From NCBI RefSeq assembly GCF_009754945.1, contig NZ_WPIN01000003.1:434001-498000 (forward strand): a stretch of 64,000 nucleotides of DNA. Reading direction: 5' to 3'. Below the pieces are notes generated by a model, which was not told the DNA's origin, did no database searches, and saw only the letters and a program-made list of their open reading frames with translations. The stretch comes from Spirosoma arboris. Lineage in GTDB: Bacteria > Bacteroidota > Bacteroidia > Cytophagales > Spirosomataceae. A program made the translations under genes and the position numbers. Positions 43,637 through 52,985 of the stretch are shown in pieces. Every line of letters begins with the position of its first letter. The stretch's first letter is position 1.

Positions 43637-44470
43637 ATGGATACTAAGAAAGTATGGTTTGTTACGGGTGCATCAAAAGGATTAGGGCTCAGTCTGGTTA
43701 GCCAATTACTGGCAGAAGGACACTCAGTAGCAGGCACTTCCCGCAACGCCGATGAACTACGTAAAGCCGTTGGTGAGGAGCATGCTCAGTTTCTACCCCT
43801 ACAAGTTGACCTCGCCAATGAGCAGAGCGTAGCGCAGGCTGTTCAGAAAACTCACGACACGTTTAAGCGAATCGACGTTGTCGTTAATAATGCAGGCTAT
43901 GGCATTGGTGGCAGCATTGAAGAACTAACCGATCAGGAAACTCGCGATAGTTTCGACATTAACGTATTCGGTACGTTAAACATAATCCGCCACGTACTGC
44001 CTTTCCTACGCGCCCAGCAGTCGGGGCACATCATCAATATTTCGTCCATTGCCGGTATAACAGCCAATACGGGCTGGGCTATTTACGCGGCCACAAAGTA
44101 TGCTGTAATGGGCCTCTCCGAAGTGCTGGCCGATGACGTTAAATCGTTCGGCATCAACGTTACGGTGGTGGCACCGGGTGCCTTCCGAACAAGTTTCCTG
44201 TCTGCTGAATCATTGCTACTGGCAAAGCATCCCATCGACGCCTATGAGCAGGTCAGGGCTTCGCATGCCAAATACCTGAACATGGATGGCGTACAGGCCG
44301 GTGATCCTGCTAAAGCCGCAGCCGCTATGATTCAGATCGCCAATGAATCAAATCCTCCTCTGTATTTACTCCTAGGCAGCGACGCCTATCAGCGGGCACT
44401 AAACAAAATCGACCTGCTTGGCAAAGCATTTACAAGCCAGGAAGAACTAACAAAATCAACTGATTTCTAA
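43637..44470 (+). CDS. Short-chain dehydrogenase/reductase (first of a tandem pair)
   Basis: A 277-residue classical SDR. The cofactor motif is TGASKGLGLSL (10-20), the NNAG motif is VVVNNAGYG (82-90), and the catalytic set is Ser136/137 in INISSIAG with Tyr150-xxx-Lys154 in YAATKYAVMG. A basic residue after the second strand (SRNADEL) suggests NADP(H) preference (inference). It is about as similar to the next gene as a recent duplicate would be (WFVTGASKGLGLSLV in both). The substrate is unknown; this branch of SDRs is often annotated as oxidoreductase only. Confidence 0.9.
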   Translation: MDTKKVWFVTGASKGLGLSLVSQLLAEGHSVAGTSRNADELRKAVGEEHAQFLPLQVDLANEQSVAQAVQKTHDTFKRIDVVVNNAGYGIGGSIEELTDQETRDSFDINVFGTLNIIRHVLPFLRAQQSGHIINISSIAGITANTGWAIYAATKYAVMGLSEVLADDVKSFGINVTVVAPGAFRTSFLSAESLLLAKHPIDAYEQVRASHAKYLNMDGVQAGDPAKAAAAMIQIANESNPPLYLLLGSDAYQRALNKIDLLGKAFTSQEELTKSTDF

Positions 44471-44498
44471 TCCATTACACTAAAAACCAAGTATAATC

Positions 44499-45374
44499 AT
44501 GAGTACTCAATCACAACAGACAAAAAAAGTGTGGTTTGTAACAGGTGCATCAAAAGGCCTGGGACTTTCATTAGTAAAGCAGTTACTGGATCAGGGGTTT
44601 AACGTAGCTGCCACATCCCGAAACATCAATGACCTGCGTCAGGCTGTCGGCACAGAAAGCGATAGCTTTTTACCATTGGCAGTCGATCTGAAAACCGAAG
44701 CCAGTGTTGAACAGGCTATTAAAGCTACGGTTGAGCATTTTGGTCGCATCGATGTAGTCGTCAATAACGCAGGTTACGGTTTGCTGGGCAGCATTGAAGA
44801 ACTAACCGACCAGGAAGCGCGTGAGAATTTTGATGTCAATGTATTCGGTTCATTGAATGTCATTCGTGCCGTGATGCCGCATTTGCGGGAACAGCAATCA
44901 GGCCATATTTTCAACATCTCGTCGATTGGTGGCTTCACGGGTAACTTCCCCGGCTTTGGCATCTATTGTGCCACCAAGTTTGCCGTAGAAGGCTTTTCGG
45001 AATCGCTGGCTGCTGAGGCCAAAGCCTTTGGCATAAACGTGACGATTGTTTCACCCGGCTATTTCCGAACCGACTTTCTTACCGCAAATTCACTGGGTGT
45101 CCCCAGCCGTCAGATTGACGCGTATGAAGCCGTACGAGCAAGCCAGCAGGCGCACCAAACGCAGATCAACGGCAATCAACCCGGCGATCCCGAAAAAGCC
45201 GTAGCAGCTCTGATTAAAGTAGCGAATGAGCCAAATCCACCCCTTCATTTATTTCTGGGTCAGGATGCGTATGACATGGCATACGCGAAGATCAACGACG
45301 TTAAAACTGATCTGGAAACCTGGAAAGGCGTGACGATTTCAACAGGTTTTGAGGTTGAGAATGCTACCGTTTAA
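44499..45374 (+). CDS. Short-chain dehydrogenase/reductase (second of a tandem pair)
   Basis: A 291-residue classical SDR, paralogue of its upstream neighbour with a 28-bp gap. The motifs are TGASKGLGLSL (15-25), VVVNNAGYG (87-95), ISSIGG with the catalytic Ser, and Tyr156-xxx-Lys160 in YCATKFAVEG. The two proteins differ most in their C-terminal substrate loop (SRQIDAYEAVRASQQ here), which suggests different substrates. The pair is likely one transcript, ended by the 25-bp inverted repeat that follows. Confidence 0.9.
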   Translation: MSTQSQQTKKVWFVTGASKGLGLSLVKQLLDQGFNVAATSRNINDLRQAVGTESDSFLPLAVDLKTEASVEQAIKATVEHFGRIDVVVNNAGYGLLGSIEELTDQEARENFDVNVFGSLNVIRAVMPHLREQQSGHIFNISSIGGFTGNFPGFGIYCATKFAVEGFSESLAAEAKAFGINVTIVSPGYFRTDFLTANSLGVPSRQIDAYEAVRASQQAHQTQINGNQPGDPEKAVAALIKVANEPNPPLHLFLGQDAYDMAYAKINDVKTDLETWKGVTISTGFEVENATV

Positions 45375-45384
45375 TTGATGGGGT

Positions 45385-45446
45385 GTACCCACGGTCTTCA
45401 GGCCGTGTTTATTTCGAAACTAACACGGCCTGAAGACCGTGGGTAC
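45385..45446. repeat. Perfect 25-bp inverted repeat
   Basis: The arms 45385-45409 and 45422-45446 pair without mismatch around a 12-base loop (cores GTACCCACGGTC and GACCGTGGGTAC, with CTTCAGGCCGTG inside). It lies between convergent genes (SDR and GH28). There is no T run, so it is not a plain intrinsic terminator. Confidence 0.85.
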
Positions 45447-45463
45447 AAATAAATCAATCCGAA

Positions 45464-47020
45464 CTATGGGAAATCAATCGTCAAACTTTCCAGTTTCCCA
45501 TCCGTCAAAACGGGCGTTTTGACATGCCGGAAGTTGTTTCCGCTCACCGTAATGTTCTGGGTTTGCTGACCATTCAGTTTCAAAAGTACATCGGTACCAA
45601 CTTTAGGGAAACAATTATGAATAAAGGCATCTTCCACGTTGATCAGCTCCATCACAGGCGTATTGATATGGGGTGTTCGTGAGGTCACTCCGTCGATTTC
45701 CAGGTCATGCACATTACTGGCTTTAATCGATGGCCCACTCTCGGTATTGACTGTGACGTTATGAAAGGCAATATGCTTAGCCTGGCTCATCACAAATCCT
45801 GTTTTTGCCTGGAATTCTAAGCCACTGAAACTGATATTTTCGATGGGCATTTCGTCTAGACCGTTTAGAAAACCAGCCTGATTCGTTTCAGCAGTAATGT
45901 GGCTGAAATGAATATTTTTGAAAGCGGGCGTTCGCTCTGAAACGGGTTCGGGTTGCGTTTGAGCATACTGCATATCGAGTACAATGGCCTGCTCCCGAAT
46001 GTTTTTCATAATAACATTATCCACCCGAATATCCTCAACAACTCCTCCCCTGCCCCGTGCCGTTTTAATCCGAATACCCCGATCGGTACCGTCGAATATG
46101 CAGTTGGAAATCGCTATTTTCTTAACGCCCCCCGACATTTCACTACCGATGACCACGCCACCGTGTCCTGCCAGCATGGTACAATTTGTAATAGTATAAT
46201 TCTCCGCTGGTACATTCATTTTGCGGCCCGCCCGATCTTTACCTGATTTAATGGTAATACAGTCATCACCGACGCTGATATGGCAGTTGGAGATGTGTAC
46301 ATAGCGGCACGATTCGGGATTTATGCCATCTGTATTGGGTGAGTGCGGATTATTTATCGTAACACCCGTGATGGTTACGTTCTCACAAAATTCCGGATTG
46401 ACCGTCCAGAACGGCGAGTTACGAATGGTAATACCTTCGATCAGGACGTTTTTACAGTGCATAGGCTGAATGAACGGCGGCCGCAGAAAACCCTTCTCAA
46501 TCCAACCTGGCAAATCGGGATGCAATACGTCTTTGTTCAATCGGTGAAATTCATCCTGCCACTTTGATCCCGGCGATGTCTTCACAGTCACCTCCGAATA
46601 GCCCCACCATTTTTTACCATGCCCATCAATGATTCCCCGTCCGCGAATGGCAATGTTCTCGGCTTTGTAAGCGTAGAATAAAGGCGAAAAATTCGTCACG
46701 TCCGTGCCCTCCCAGCGCGACAGTACCATCGGCAGATAATCGTCGAAATTATCGCTAAAATGCAGTTCAGCACCGGCATCGATCAGGATGGTAATGTTGC
46801 TTTTAAGGTGGATTGGGCCGGTCAGGTATTTGCCCGGTGGAAAATAAATGGTTCCTCCTCCAGTCTTCACCGCTGCGTCAATGGCTTTTTTAATAGCCGC
46901 CGTTGCGATTTTAGAACTGTCGTTTTTCGCTCCGTAGTTCAGTACGTTGTAATACATCCCTGATTGGCCGAAAGCGGTGAAGGCGGTTAGACAAAGAAAG
47001 AGAAGCAGTCGATTTTTCAT
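45464..47020 (-). CDS. GH28-family polygalacturonase-like enzyme
   Basis: A 518-residue secreted protein, signal peptide cut near TAFGQ (residue 19). The right-handed beta-helix of GH28 is clear: GGGTIYFPPGKYLTGPI, then the four family signatures NTDG (229-232), GDDC (Asp252-Asp253), GHGG (His286) and RIK (317-319). The catalytic acids are therefore Asp231, Asp252 and Asp253. It should hydrolyse alpha-1,4-galacturonan or rhamnogalacturonan; exo or endo cannot be told. It is the last gene of the DUF3826-SusC-SusD-GH28 run on the minus strand, 256 bp after SusD, so the target of that uptake system is probably pectin or a similar acidic glycan. Confidence 0.9.
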   Translation of the reverse strand: MKNRLLLFLCLTAFTAFGQSGMYYNVLNYGAKNDSSKIATAAIKKAIDAAVKTGGGTIYFPPGKYLTGPIHLKSNITILIDAGAELHFSDNFDDYLPMVLSRWEGTDVTNFSPLFYAYKAENIAIRGRGIIDGHGKKWWGYSEVTVKTSPGSKWQDEFHRLNKDVLHPDLPGWIEKGFLRPPFIQPMHCKNVLIEGITIRNSPFWTVNPEFCENVTITGVTINNPHSPNTDGINPESCRYVHISNCHISVGDDCITIKSGKDRAGRKMNVPAENYTITNCTMLAGHGGVVIGSEMSGGVKKIAISNCIFDGTDRGIRIKTARGRGGVVEDIRVDNVIMKNIREQAIVLDMQYAQTQPEPVSERTPAFKNIHFSHITAETNQAGFLNGLDEMPIENISFSGLEFQAKTGFVMSQAKHIAFHNVTVNTESGPSIKASNVHDLEIDGVTSRTPHINTPVMELINVEDAFIHNCFPKVGTDVLLKLNGQQTQNITVSGNNFRHVKTPVLTDGKLESLTIDFP

Positions 47021-47047
47021 ATAGTTGGTTGTAATTAACCTCTGGCG

Positions 47048-47204
47048 TTTGCCCTCACCCCCCGTTCTCGCTTGGCTACGCCGAGTGAGGGCTATTTTTT
47101 AACGGCCTCTGGCCGGTGAATTAATTACATTATGTCAAAAACGGGCCAGAGGCCCTTGAAGTAATAGTCCTCACTCGGCGTAGCCAAGCGAGAACGAGGG
47201 CAAA
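47048..47204. repeat. Nested long inverted repeat between susD-like and GH28 genes
   Basis: The outer arms (47048-47090 and 47169-47204) pair over more than 30 bases, apart from six extra bases in the left arm; they share CTCGCTTGGCTACGCCGAG. Inside lies a second dyad with GGCCTCTGGCC at about 47103-47114 and GGGCCAGAGGCCC at 47143-47155. The GGCCTCTGGCC core recurs at 54307-54321. Confidence 0.85.
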
Positions 47205-47276
47205 AATCAACCCTGCTCACGTTGGTAGCAACTACACAAGGCAAGCAGGGTGAATACAATCCGATTAACGCTTTAC

Positions 47277-49052
47277 TTATTTTAATGGGTCGAATGCACC
47301 GCCCCAGGTGTTATTCTGAATCAATTTTGGGTTATTGTCGATAGCCGTTTGTGGGATGGCAAAGAAGTAATACTCTGGCTTCCAGGCGATATCATACTTC
47401 GTATCCAATTGTTTGAACGCGATGGTGAAGTAGTCGGTATACGCCTGATCCAGACTTACATTGTCGCGGTTCGTGGCGAAATCTGCGGGAACGCCCGTTG
47501 TTTTCAGGTTGATCGTTACACCCGTTCTGCGGGTGCCGTTCAGTGTTTTTTCGATCAGTTTCCAGCGACGAAGATCCCAGAAACGTTTGCCTTCAAAAGC
47601 GAACTCAATTTGCCGTTCGTACAGGATTGCACTGAACAGTTCGGCACGGCTCATGTTGGCTTTCAGACCGTATAAACCGTCGGTACCTGCTTCGATACCC
47701 GCCCGCTTGCGAATGGCTTTCAGTTGCGTGTACGCTTCGTCCAGTTGGTTGATACCCACAGCACTTTCAGCCAGATTCAACATCACTTCGGCAAACCGAA
47801 TTTCGATCCAGTCGGTACCCGAATACTGAACGTCGCCCGCAGCGGCTGTTGGATTAATGGCTTTCCGCGCATAGAAGCCCGTATTAGTCGCCTTCGATTC
47901 GACCGTTTTACCGCCTACAAAATAGGTCCATAATTTATAGGCAGTATTGCCATTGAGCGGCCAGGTTGCGCCATTGTAAGCAATCGTTTTGTCAAAACGA
48001 GGGTCTCGGTTTTTGTAGAACAGCTGATCCGAATACGTGTATTTGGTCGATTCTCCCGCTTTCTTACCGTCCAGCATCGGGAAGGCTTTCACCATCTCCC
48101 ACGATGGCTGATTCGAGCCACCACCGGTTCCGGCATAGGATGGGCGAGTACTGTTATCATAGCCATTGTTTTTCTTCGTCTGATCGCCCGTAGCCGTGTT
48201 GTAGCCTGTAATGAAGACTGCTTCAGGGTTGTTGACCTCCTGGAACCACAATTGATCGAAGGATGCATGAAGTCCGTAGCCATTCGTCGTCAGCAGATCA
48301 TACGCCTGTTTGTTGGCCGTATACGAAGTCTGCCATTTGGTCTGATCGTCGGTTGGGTTGAATTGGGGACTAGCTGCGTACAATAGGACCCGGCCTTTCA
48401 ACGCAGCAGCAGTTCCTTTTGTAATCCGGCCCCAATCTGTTGCTGCCGACCAACGGCCCGGTACCGATGCAATTGCCGAATCAAGATCGCTTACGATTTG
48501 CGCAAAGCATTCGGCAGTACTGTTTCTAGGCAGAAAATCAAGCTGTTTGGCTTCAACACCAACGGCGGCCTGTGGCGATAACACTAGAGGAACGCCCCCG
48601 TATAAACGTACGAGATCGAAGTAGCGCCAGGCCCGGAAAAATTGCGCCTGAGCCCGAAGTTTATTTTTAGTGAACTGAGGCAATGTTCCACCGTTCACAT
48701 CGCTCAAAAACATATTGATGACCCGAAGCTTGCCGTAATTGTTGGTCGCATCAAGTTTAGTCCCAAAGTCTGCAACTTCATTGATAAGCAACGAGCCCTG
48801 CAACAGCTTACTATCGGCATACGATTCATCTGACAGACCACTTATCCCCGTAGGTTCTGGCCCTAACGAACCAATGGGTGCCGGTAAATTCTGATCGTAG
48901 ATATAATCGAGGTTCAGTTGGGTAAGTGTCGAATCTTTAAAGATCAACGTACCACTAGTCGAGCTCAGATCGGTTTTATCGAGCACCTCCATACAGCTTG
49001 TCAACGCAAGTGACGAGCAAAGGGCGACGAGTAATTTATAGGATAGTTTCAT
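47277..49052 (-). CDS. SusD/RagB-family glycan-binding lipoprotein
   Basis: A 591-residue outer-membrane lipoprotein; lipobox ALTSC with Cys20. The start is the ATG at 49052-49050; a frame from 49079 would bury the signal peptide. SusD landmarks: NNYGKLRVINMFLSDVNG, AQAQFFRAWRYFDLVRLYGG (the TPR helix region), YTQLKAIRKRAG, and the C-terminal ERQIEFAFEGKRFWDLRRWK. SusD proteins bind oligosaccharides at the cell surface and close over the SusC barrel. It is 16 bp downstream of the SusC gene, so the two are one unit. Confidence 0.93.
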   Translation of the reverse strand: MKLSYKLLVALCSSLALTSCMEVLDKTDLSSTSGTLIFKDSTLTQLNLDYIYDQNLPAPIGSLGPEPTGISGLSDESYADSKLLQGSLLINEVADFGTKLDATNNYGKLRVINMFLSDVNGGTLPQFTKNKLRAQAQFFRAWRYFDLVRLYGGVPLVLSPQAAVGVEAKQLDFLPRNSTAECFAQIVSDLDSAIASVPGRWSAATDWGRITKGTAAALKGRVLLYAASPQFNPTDDQTKWQTSYTANKQAYDLLTTNGYGLHASFDQLWFQEVNNPEAVFITGYNTATGDQTKKNNGYDNSTRPSYAGTGGGSNQPSWEMVKAFPMLDGKKAGESTKYTYSDQLFYKNRDPRFDKTIAYNGATWPLNGNTAYKLWTYFVGGKTVESKATNTGFYARKAINPTAAAGDVQYSGTDWIEIRFAEVMLNLAESAVGINQLDEAYTQLKAIRKRAGIEAGTDGLYGLKANMSRAELFSAILYERQIEFAFEGKRFWDLRRWKLIEKTLNGTRRTGVTINLKTTGVPADFATNRDNVSLDQAYTDYFTIAFKQLDTKYDIAWKPEYYFFAIPQTAIDNNPKLIQNNTWGGAFDPLK

Positions 49053-49068
49053 TGTATCTGAGGGAATT

Positions 49069-52000
49069 TTACAAGCCAAGATTTAAACCCAATGAGAATG
49101 AACGGAGTACGGGATACGCATCGTAGTTACCTGAGTACGATTTAAAATCATACGGATTGTACAGATTGAGCGGGTTCGTTGCTACTAAATAAACCCGTAC
49201 CGTGCTGAGCCCGGCTTTACCCGCCAATCTATTCGGAAGACCATACGAAATGTTCAGGTTTCGAACGGATGCCTGGGTTGCACTTCTGAACCAGAAGTTG
49301 GAATCAACTGTATATGTGTCTTTGTAATACGGACTTGGGTAAGCCGCATTCGGGTTGTCGGGTGTCCAGTGGTCCGACCAGAATACAGGCCGGTTTGCAG
49401 TGGGTGTGGCTTGTGTCCGGGCGGTGCCTTCAACAAGTGCCTGACCACCAAATGATCCGCCAATGACGGCCGCAATCGAGAAGCTTCGGTACGACGCGCT
49501 GAAATTGAAACCAAATCCGAAATGGTTGTTCGCTTTCTTGTTCAGATAGTCCATATCGTCGGTCGTAATTTTCCCATCGGGAGCGGTGTATTGTCCCGAT
49601 GCATCTTTGGGGCCTCGTACGTCCTGATAATACAGCATGCCGGGTTTGGGCGCGGCCCCGAAGAGTGTATACCCTGGATTTTTTTCCAGATAGCTATCCA
49701 CATCCTGCTGCGTTCTGAACATTCCCAGATAATGGTAACCCAGAACGCCCACATCCGTTGAACGGCCAGTCGGATCTAAATACGTCCCTTGTACGCCTTT
49801 AGCGACGTCGACCAGAATTTGTTTGTTATCGCTCCAGCTCAGGAATGTGTTGACTTTATACGACCAGTCGCTGCCAACTTTGTCGTTCCATCCCAACGAA
49901 ATCTCTGTTCCGAAACCATCGACGGTTGCATAATTTTCGGAGGGTAATGTGGCACCAACTAACAGCGGTACTGACGATGACAGGGACGTCAGCATATTGT
50001 AGCGGTGATCGTAGAAGGCATCCACCGTAAACGACAACCGGCTTTTCAGGAACTGCATATCCAACCCAATGTTGTACTTGGTATCATTGTCCCAACGAGC
50101 CTGACGGTTAGCCATTGAATTGTTGGGTAAAACGGCCAATCCACGATCTGAATTACCGCCGAACACGGCTGCCTTGCCCGTCTGAATCGAATAGCTGGTC
50201 AGCCAGTTATACGGCTTGGTCGCGTCTCCTCCCATAAAACCAATCGAACCGCGCAGTTTCAGGTAGTCGATTCCGCGAACATTGTTTTTAAAGAAAGGCT
50301 CTTCAGAAATTACCCAGCCTGCCGAGAACGATGGGAACAAACCCCAGCGATATTCGGGCGCAAAGTTGGTCGAGGCATCGTAACGAATGGCGCTTTCAAA
50401 CAAGTACTTATTTGCGTAGCTATAGTTAATACGAGCTGCATACGACAGGAAACCCGTTTCGGACTCCGTTTCTGAGGTTGTCTGCGTACCCGTGGCATAA
50501 CGCATATTGTCCAGACCATCAATGATAACGCCCTCGGCCATGGCCGCTACCTGATCGGAATGCGTTTCGGCCTGCTCGAAGAAGGCAATGGCCGTGATCT
50601 GATGCTTACCAAACTGGCGATCGTAATTCAGATAGCCATTGAATTGATACGCATCGATATAGCCCGGATTGATCCGAACCCGATCGCCATTGTTCAACGA
50701 CGTTGTCTTGATCACATCCCCCCCATAAATGTGCTTATGGTCGCCCAGCATCGAGAAACTATACACATTGTATTTCGTACCGTACTGTTTTCCGAAGCTG
50801 TTATCGAGCGTACGACTGTAGAGTAAACGGGCTTTCAGGCCTTTTACGCCTGGAATGGTGTATTCCAGATTGGCCGTTACGTTAAAGCCCGTCGTTTTGG
50901 TTTGGGTGTAGTTATTCGAATTCTGAACCTCGAAAAAGTTAAAGGCGTCGATGGTATTTGTGTTGCTCGAATTCGACAGCAGAACGGGTAAACCATTGAC
51001 ATAAGGCGGATTAAACTGAGACGTGTAGAGCAGGCTCTTCATGTCATTCTCAGGATTTTCACCCCCTTGCTTCAGGAAATACATGCGTTTGTTACCGAGG
51101 TAGCTGCTCAACGAGATAGCTGCTTTTAACCCTTTGGTCACCTGCATATCGGCGCTGGCCCGGAATGTCCACTTGCTGTTATTAATATTATCGAAGTTGG
51201 CGTCCTGCGCATTGTAAGAAACACCCGCAAAATAGGTTGCCTTTTCGTTGCCTCCACTCACATTCAACGCATGCCGCTGAACGGTCGATGGTTTCCAGGC
51301 TGTGCGGAGCCAGTCGGTATTATGATCTTTAAAATACGCGAGTTCGTCGGGGGTATAAATCAGTGGGTCGGTGGCGAGTTTGCCACCCGCATAGTTCATA
51401 TCATTCAGATAGGTAGCCTGTTGCACTCCATTCATCATGGTAGGCAATGTGGCATCTGAAATACCCGTTGAGCCACTATAGCTGAATTTAGGCGCTCCCA
51501 CTTTACCGCGCTTCGTTGCAACAACAACAACGCCCTGGTTAGAACGAGCGCCATAAATAGCCGCAGCCGCATCTTTCAACACCGAAATCTGGTCTACTTC
51601 TGAGACATCGAGCGCATTGAAATCATCGGCCGACCGGACAACGTTGTCAATAACATACAGCGGTTGCAGCGTTCCACCATCTTTCGACAGGATAATCGGA
51701 TTACGAACTGTAATCACAGCATTATCACCAGGTCGGCTGGTTCCCCCTGCAACCCCAACACCGGGCAATTGACCCGTCAGTACTGCCGACAGGTTATTCA
51801 CCGGAAGATCCTGAACCGATTTCATGTCTACCGTAGCAACGGCACCGGTCAGGCTGGCTTTCTTTTGCGTACCATAGCCAACCACGACAACTTCGCCCAA
51901 TGCGGCCGCATCTTCTTCCAGTTGAACCGTCAATCCATTCCGTCCGCTTACCGGAACTTCTTGGGTTTTAAAGCCGATATAGCTAAAAATCAGCGTCTCA

Positions 52001-52284
52001 TTTCCGGTTGGCAGGTTTAGCCGAAACATACCTTTGATGTCCGTAATTGTCCCGGTCTTCGTTCCTTTAATTAAGACGTTTACGCCGGGTAGTGGCTCGC
52101 CTTTAGCATCCTTCACTGTCCCGGTAATATTCTCCAGCGGGGCTTTATGCGGGGCAACTGTTCCAGGAAGTCGGTTTCCCTTTTCTGCGTAACAGACCTC
52201 CTCCGTGAACCCTCCCAGGAGTAACGCACAGACCAGTTTTACAGCACTGGTGAGCAGCTTTTGTGTTCGTAAAGGCGATAACAT
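49069..52284 (-). CDS. SusC/RagA-family TonB-linked outer-membrane protein
   Basis: A 1071-residue outer-membrane transporter. Signal peptide, then a carboxypeptidase-regulatory-like domain at about 52-130 (ITGTVKDAKGEPLPGVNVLI), the TonB box region (EVVVVGYGTQKKASLTG), and a plug (NNLSAVLTGQLPGVGV, DAAAAIYGARSNQGVVVVAT). The C-terminal barrel ends SFSLGLNLGL. It imports oligosaccharides bound by the SusD partner, powered by TonB. The DUF3826 gene ends 33 bp upstream on the same strand. With GH28 downstream the cargo is probably a galacturonide (inference). Confidence 0.94.
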   Translation of the reverse strand: MLSPLRTQKLLTSAVKLVCALLLGGFTEEVCYAEKGNRLPGTVAPHKAPLENITGTVKDAKGEPLPGVNVLIKGTKTGTITDIKGMFRLNLPTGNETLIFSYIGFKTQEVPVSGRNGLTVQLEEDAAALGEVVVVGYGTQKKASLTGAVATVDMKSVQDLPVNNLSAVLTGQLPGVGVAGGTSRPGDNAVITVRNPIILSKDGGTLQPLYVIDNVVRSADDFNALDVSEVDQISVLKDAAAAIYGARSNQGVVVVATKRGKVGAPKFSYSGSTGISDATLPTMMNGVQQATYLNDMNYAGGKLATDPLIYTPDELAYFKDHNTDWLRTAWKPSTVQRHALNVSGGNEKATYFAGVSYNAQDANFDNINNSKWTFRASADMQVTKGLKAAISLSSYLGNKRMYFLKQGGENPENDMKSLLYTSQFNPPYVNGLPVLLSNSSNTNTIDAFNFFEVQNSNNYTQTKTTGFNVTANLEYTIPGVKGLKARLLYSRTLDNSFGKQYGTKYNVYSFSMLGDHKHIYGGDVIKTTSLNNGDRVRINPGYIDAYQFNGYLNYDRQFGKHQITAIAFFEQAETHSDQVAAMAEGVIIDGLDNMRYATGTQTTSETESETGFLSYAARINYSYANKYLFESAIRYDASTNFAPEYRWGLFPSFSAGWVISEEPFFKNNVRGIDYLKLRGSIGFMGGDATKPYNWLTSYSIQTGKAAVFGGNSDRGLAVLPNNSMANRQARWDNDTKYNIGLDMQFLKSRLSFTVDAFYDHRYNMLTSLSSSVPLLVGATLPSENYATVDGFGTEISLGWNDKVGSDWSYKVNTFLSWSDNKQILVDVAKGVQGTYLDPTGRSTDVGVLGYHYLGMFRTQQDVDSYLEKNPGYTLFGAAPKPGMLYYQDVRGPKDASGQYTAPDGKITTDDMDYLNKKANNHFGFGFNFSASYRSFSIAAVIGGSFGGQALVEGTARTQATPTANRPVFWSDHWTPDNPNAAYPSPYYKDTYTVDSNFWFRSATQASVRNLNISYGLPNRLAGKAGLSTVRVYLVATNPLNLYNPYDFKSYSGNYDAYPVLRSFSLGLNLGL

Positions 52285-52316
52285 GTGTGTATGATTAAGG
52301 ATAAGATTGTTGTGAT

Positions 52317-52985
52317 CTATTCTTTGGATTTACCCGCTTCTTTTTCTTTAGCGATCCGCTCTTCCCATTCTTTGCTTGCCTTTTTCATGTCGATTCCGGC
52401 AGCAGACAGGTAATTATTTATTCGCCCTTTGTACTTGCCGAACATGGCATGTTTCTTCTCGGATGTTCCTTCATCCATTGCCCGTTCGCGCGCTTCGGTC
52501 AAATAGGTGAGTATTTGTGTTTTCTGGGCGTCGGTCAAATCCGGCAACATGGCCTGATAGCCTTTATAGGTAATGGGCAATACGCCATAAGTCATACCAT
52601 CTTTTACCATGTCAACCTGCTGAGCCGTTAAATCGCGGGCAAGGATAGTGAGATAGTCATTGTGTAGTGTGGCCAGTTTACGAGTCGTCTCCGTTTCGAA
52701 CGCTTCTTTCTGTGCTTGGTCAGTCAATGTTGCCAGAGCTTCTTTTCGGCCTTCCTGAATGTCATTCAGGCTTCGATACTGTTGAGCGATTTCTGTTTTC
52801 ACGCGCTCTGCAGCCTTCGAATCGGTAATGCCCAACGTTGCAACAATCTTAGTCGCGCGTTCTGTGATGACGCGGGTGTAAGCAGCTTCTTTGCTTTCAA
52901 TTGTCTGATCTTGTCCTACTGCTGAAGCCACAACTATAAGCGTCAGGAGACTACCAAACCAAAGATTTTTTAGCGTACTAGCCAT
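52317..52985 (-). CDS. DUF3826-family secreted protein
   Basis: A 222-residue exported, mostly helical protein; signal peptide cut near SAVGQ. The DUF3826 core is DMVKDGMTYGVLPITYKGYQ (about 137-156), followed by a charged helix (LTEARERAMDEGTSEKKHAM) and a KGRINNYL motif near the C-terminus. The family has no known function but is common in Bacteroidota glycan loci. Here it is the first gene of the DUF3826-SusC-SusD-GH28 run, which supports a role in pectin use. Upstream is the AT-rich gap shared with the divergent AraC-type gene. Confidence 0.85.
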   Translation of the reverse strand: MASTLKNLWFGSLLTLIVVASAVGQDQTIESKEAAYTRVITERATKIVATLGITDSKAAERVKTEIAQQYRSLNDIQEGRKEALATLTDQAQKEAFETETTRKLATLHNDYLTILARDLTAQQVDMVKDGMTYGVLPITYKGYQAMLPDLTDAQKTQILTYLTEARERAMDEGTSEKKHAMFGKYKGRINNYLSAAGIDMKKASKEWEERIAKEKEAGKSKE

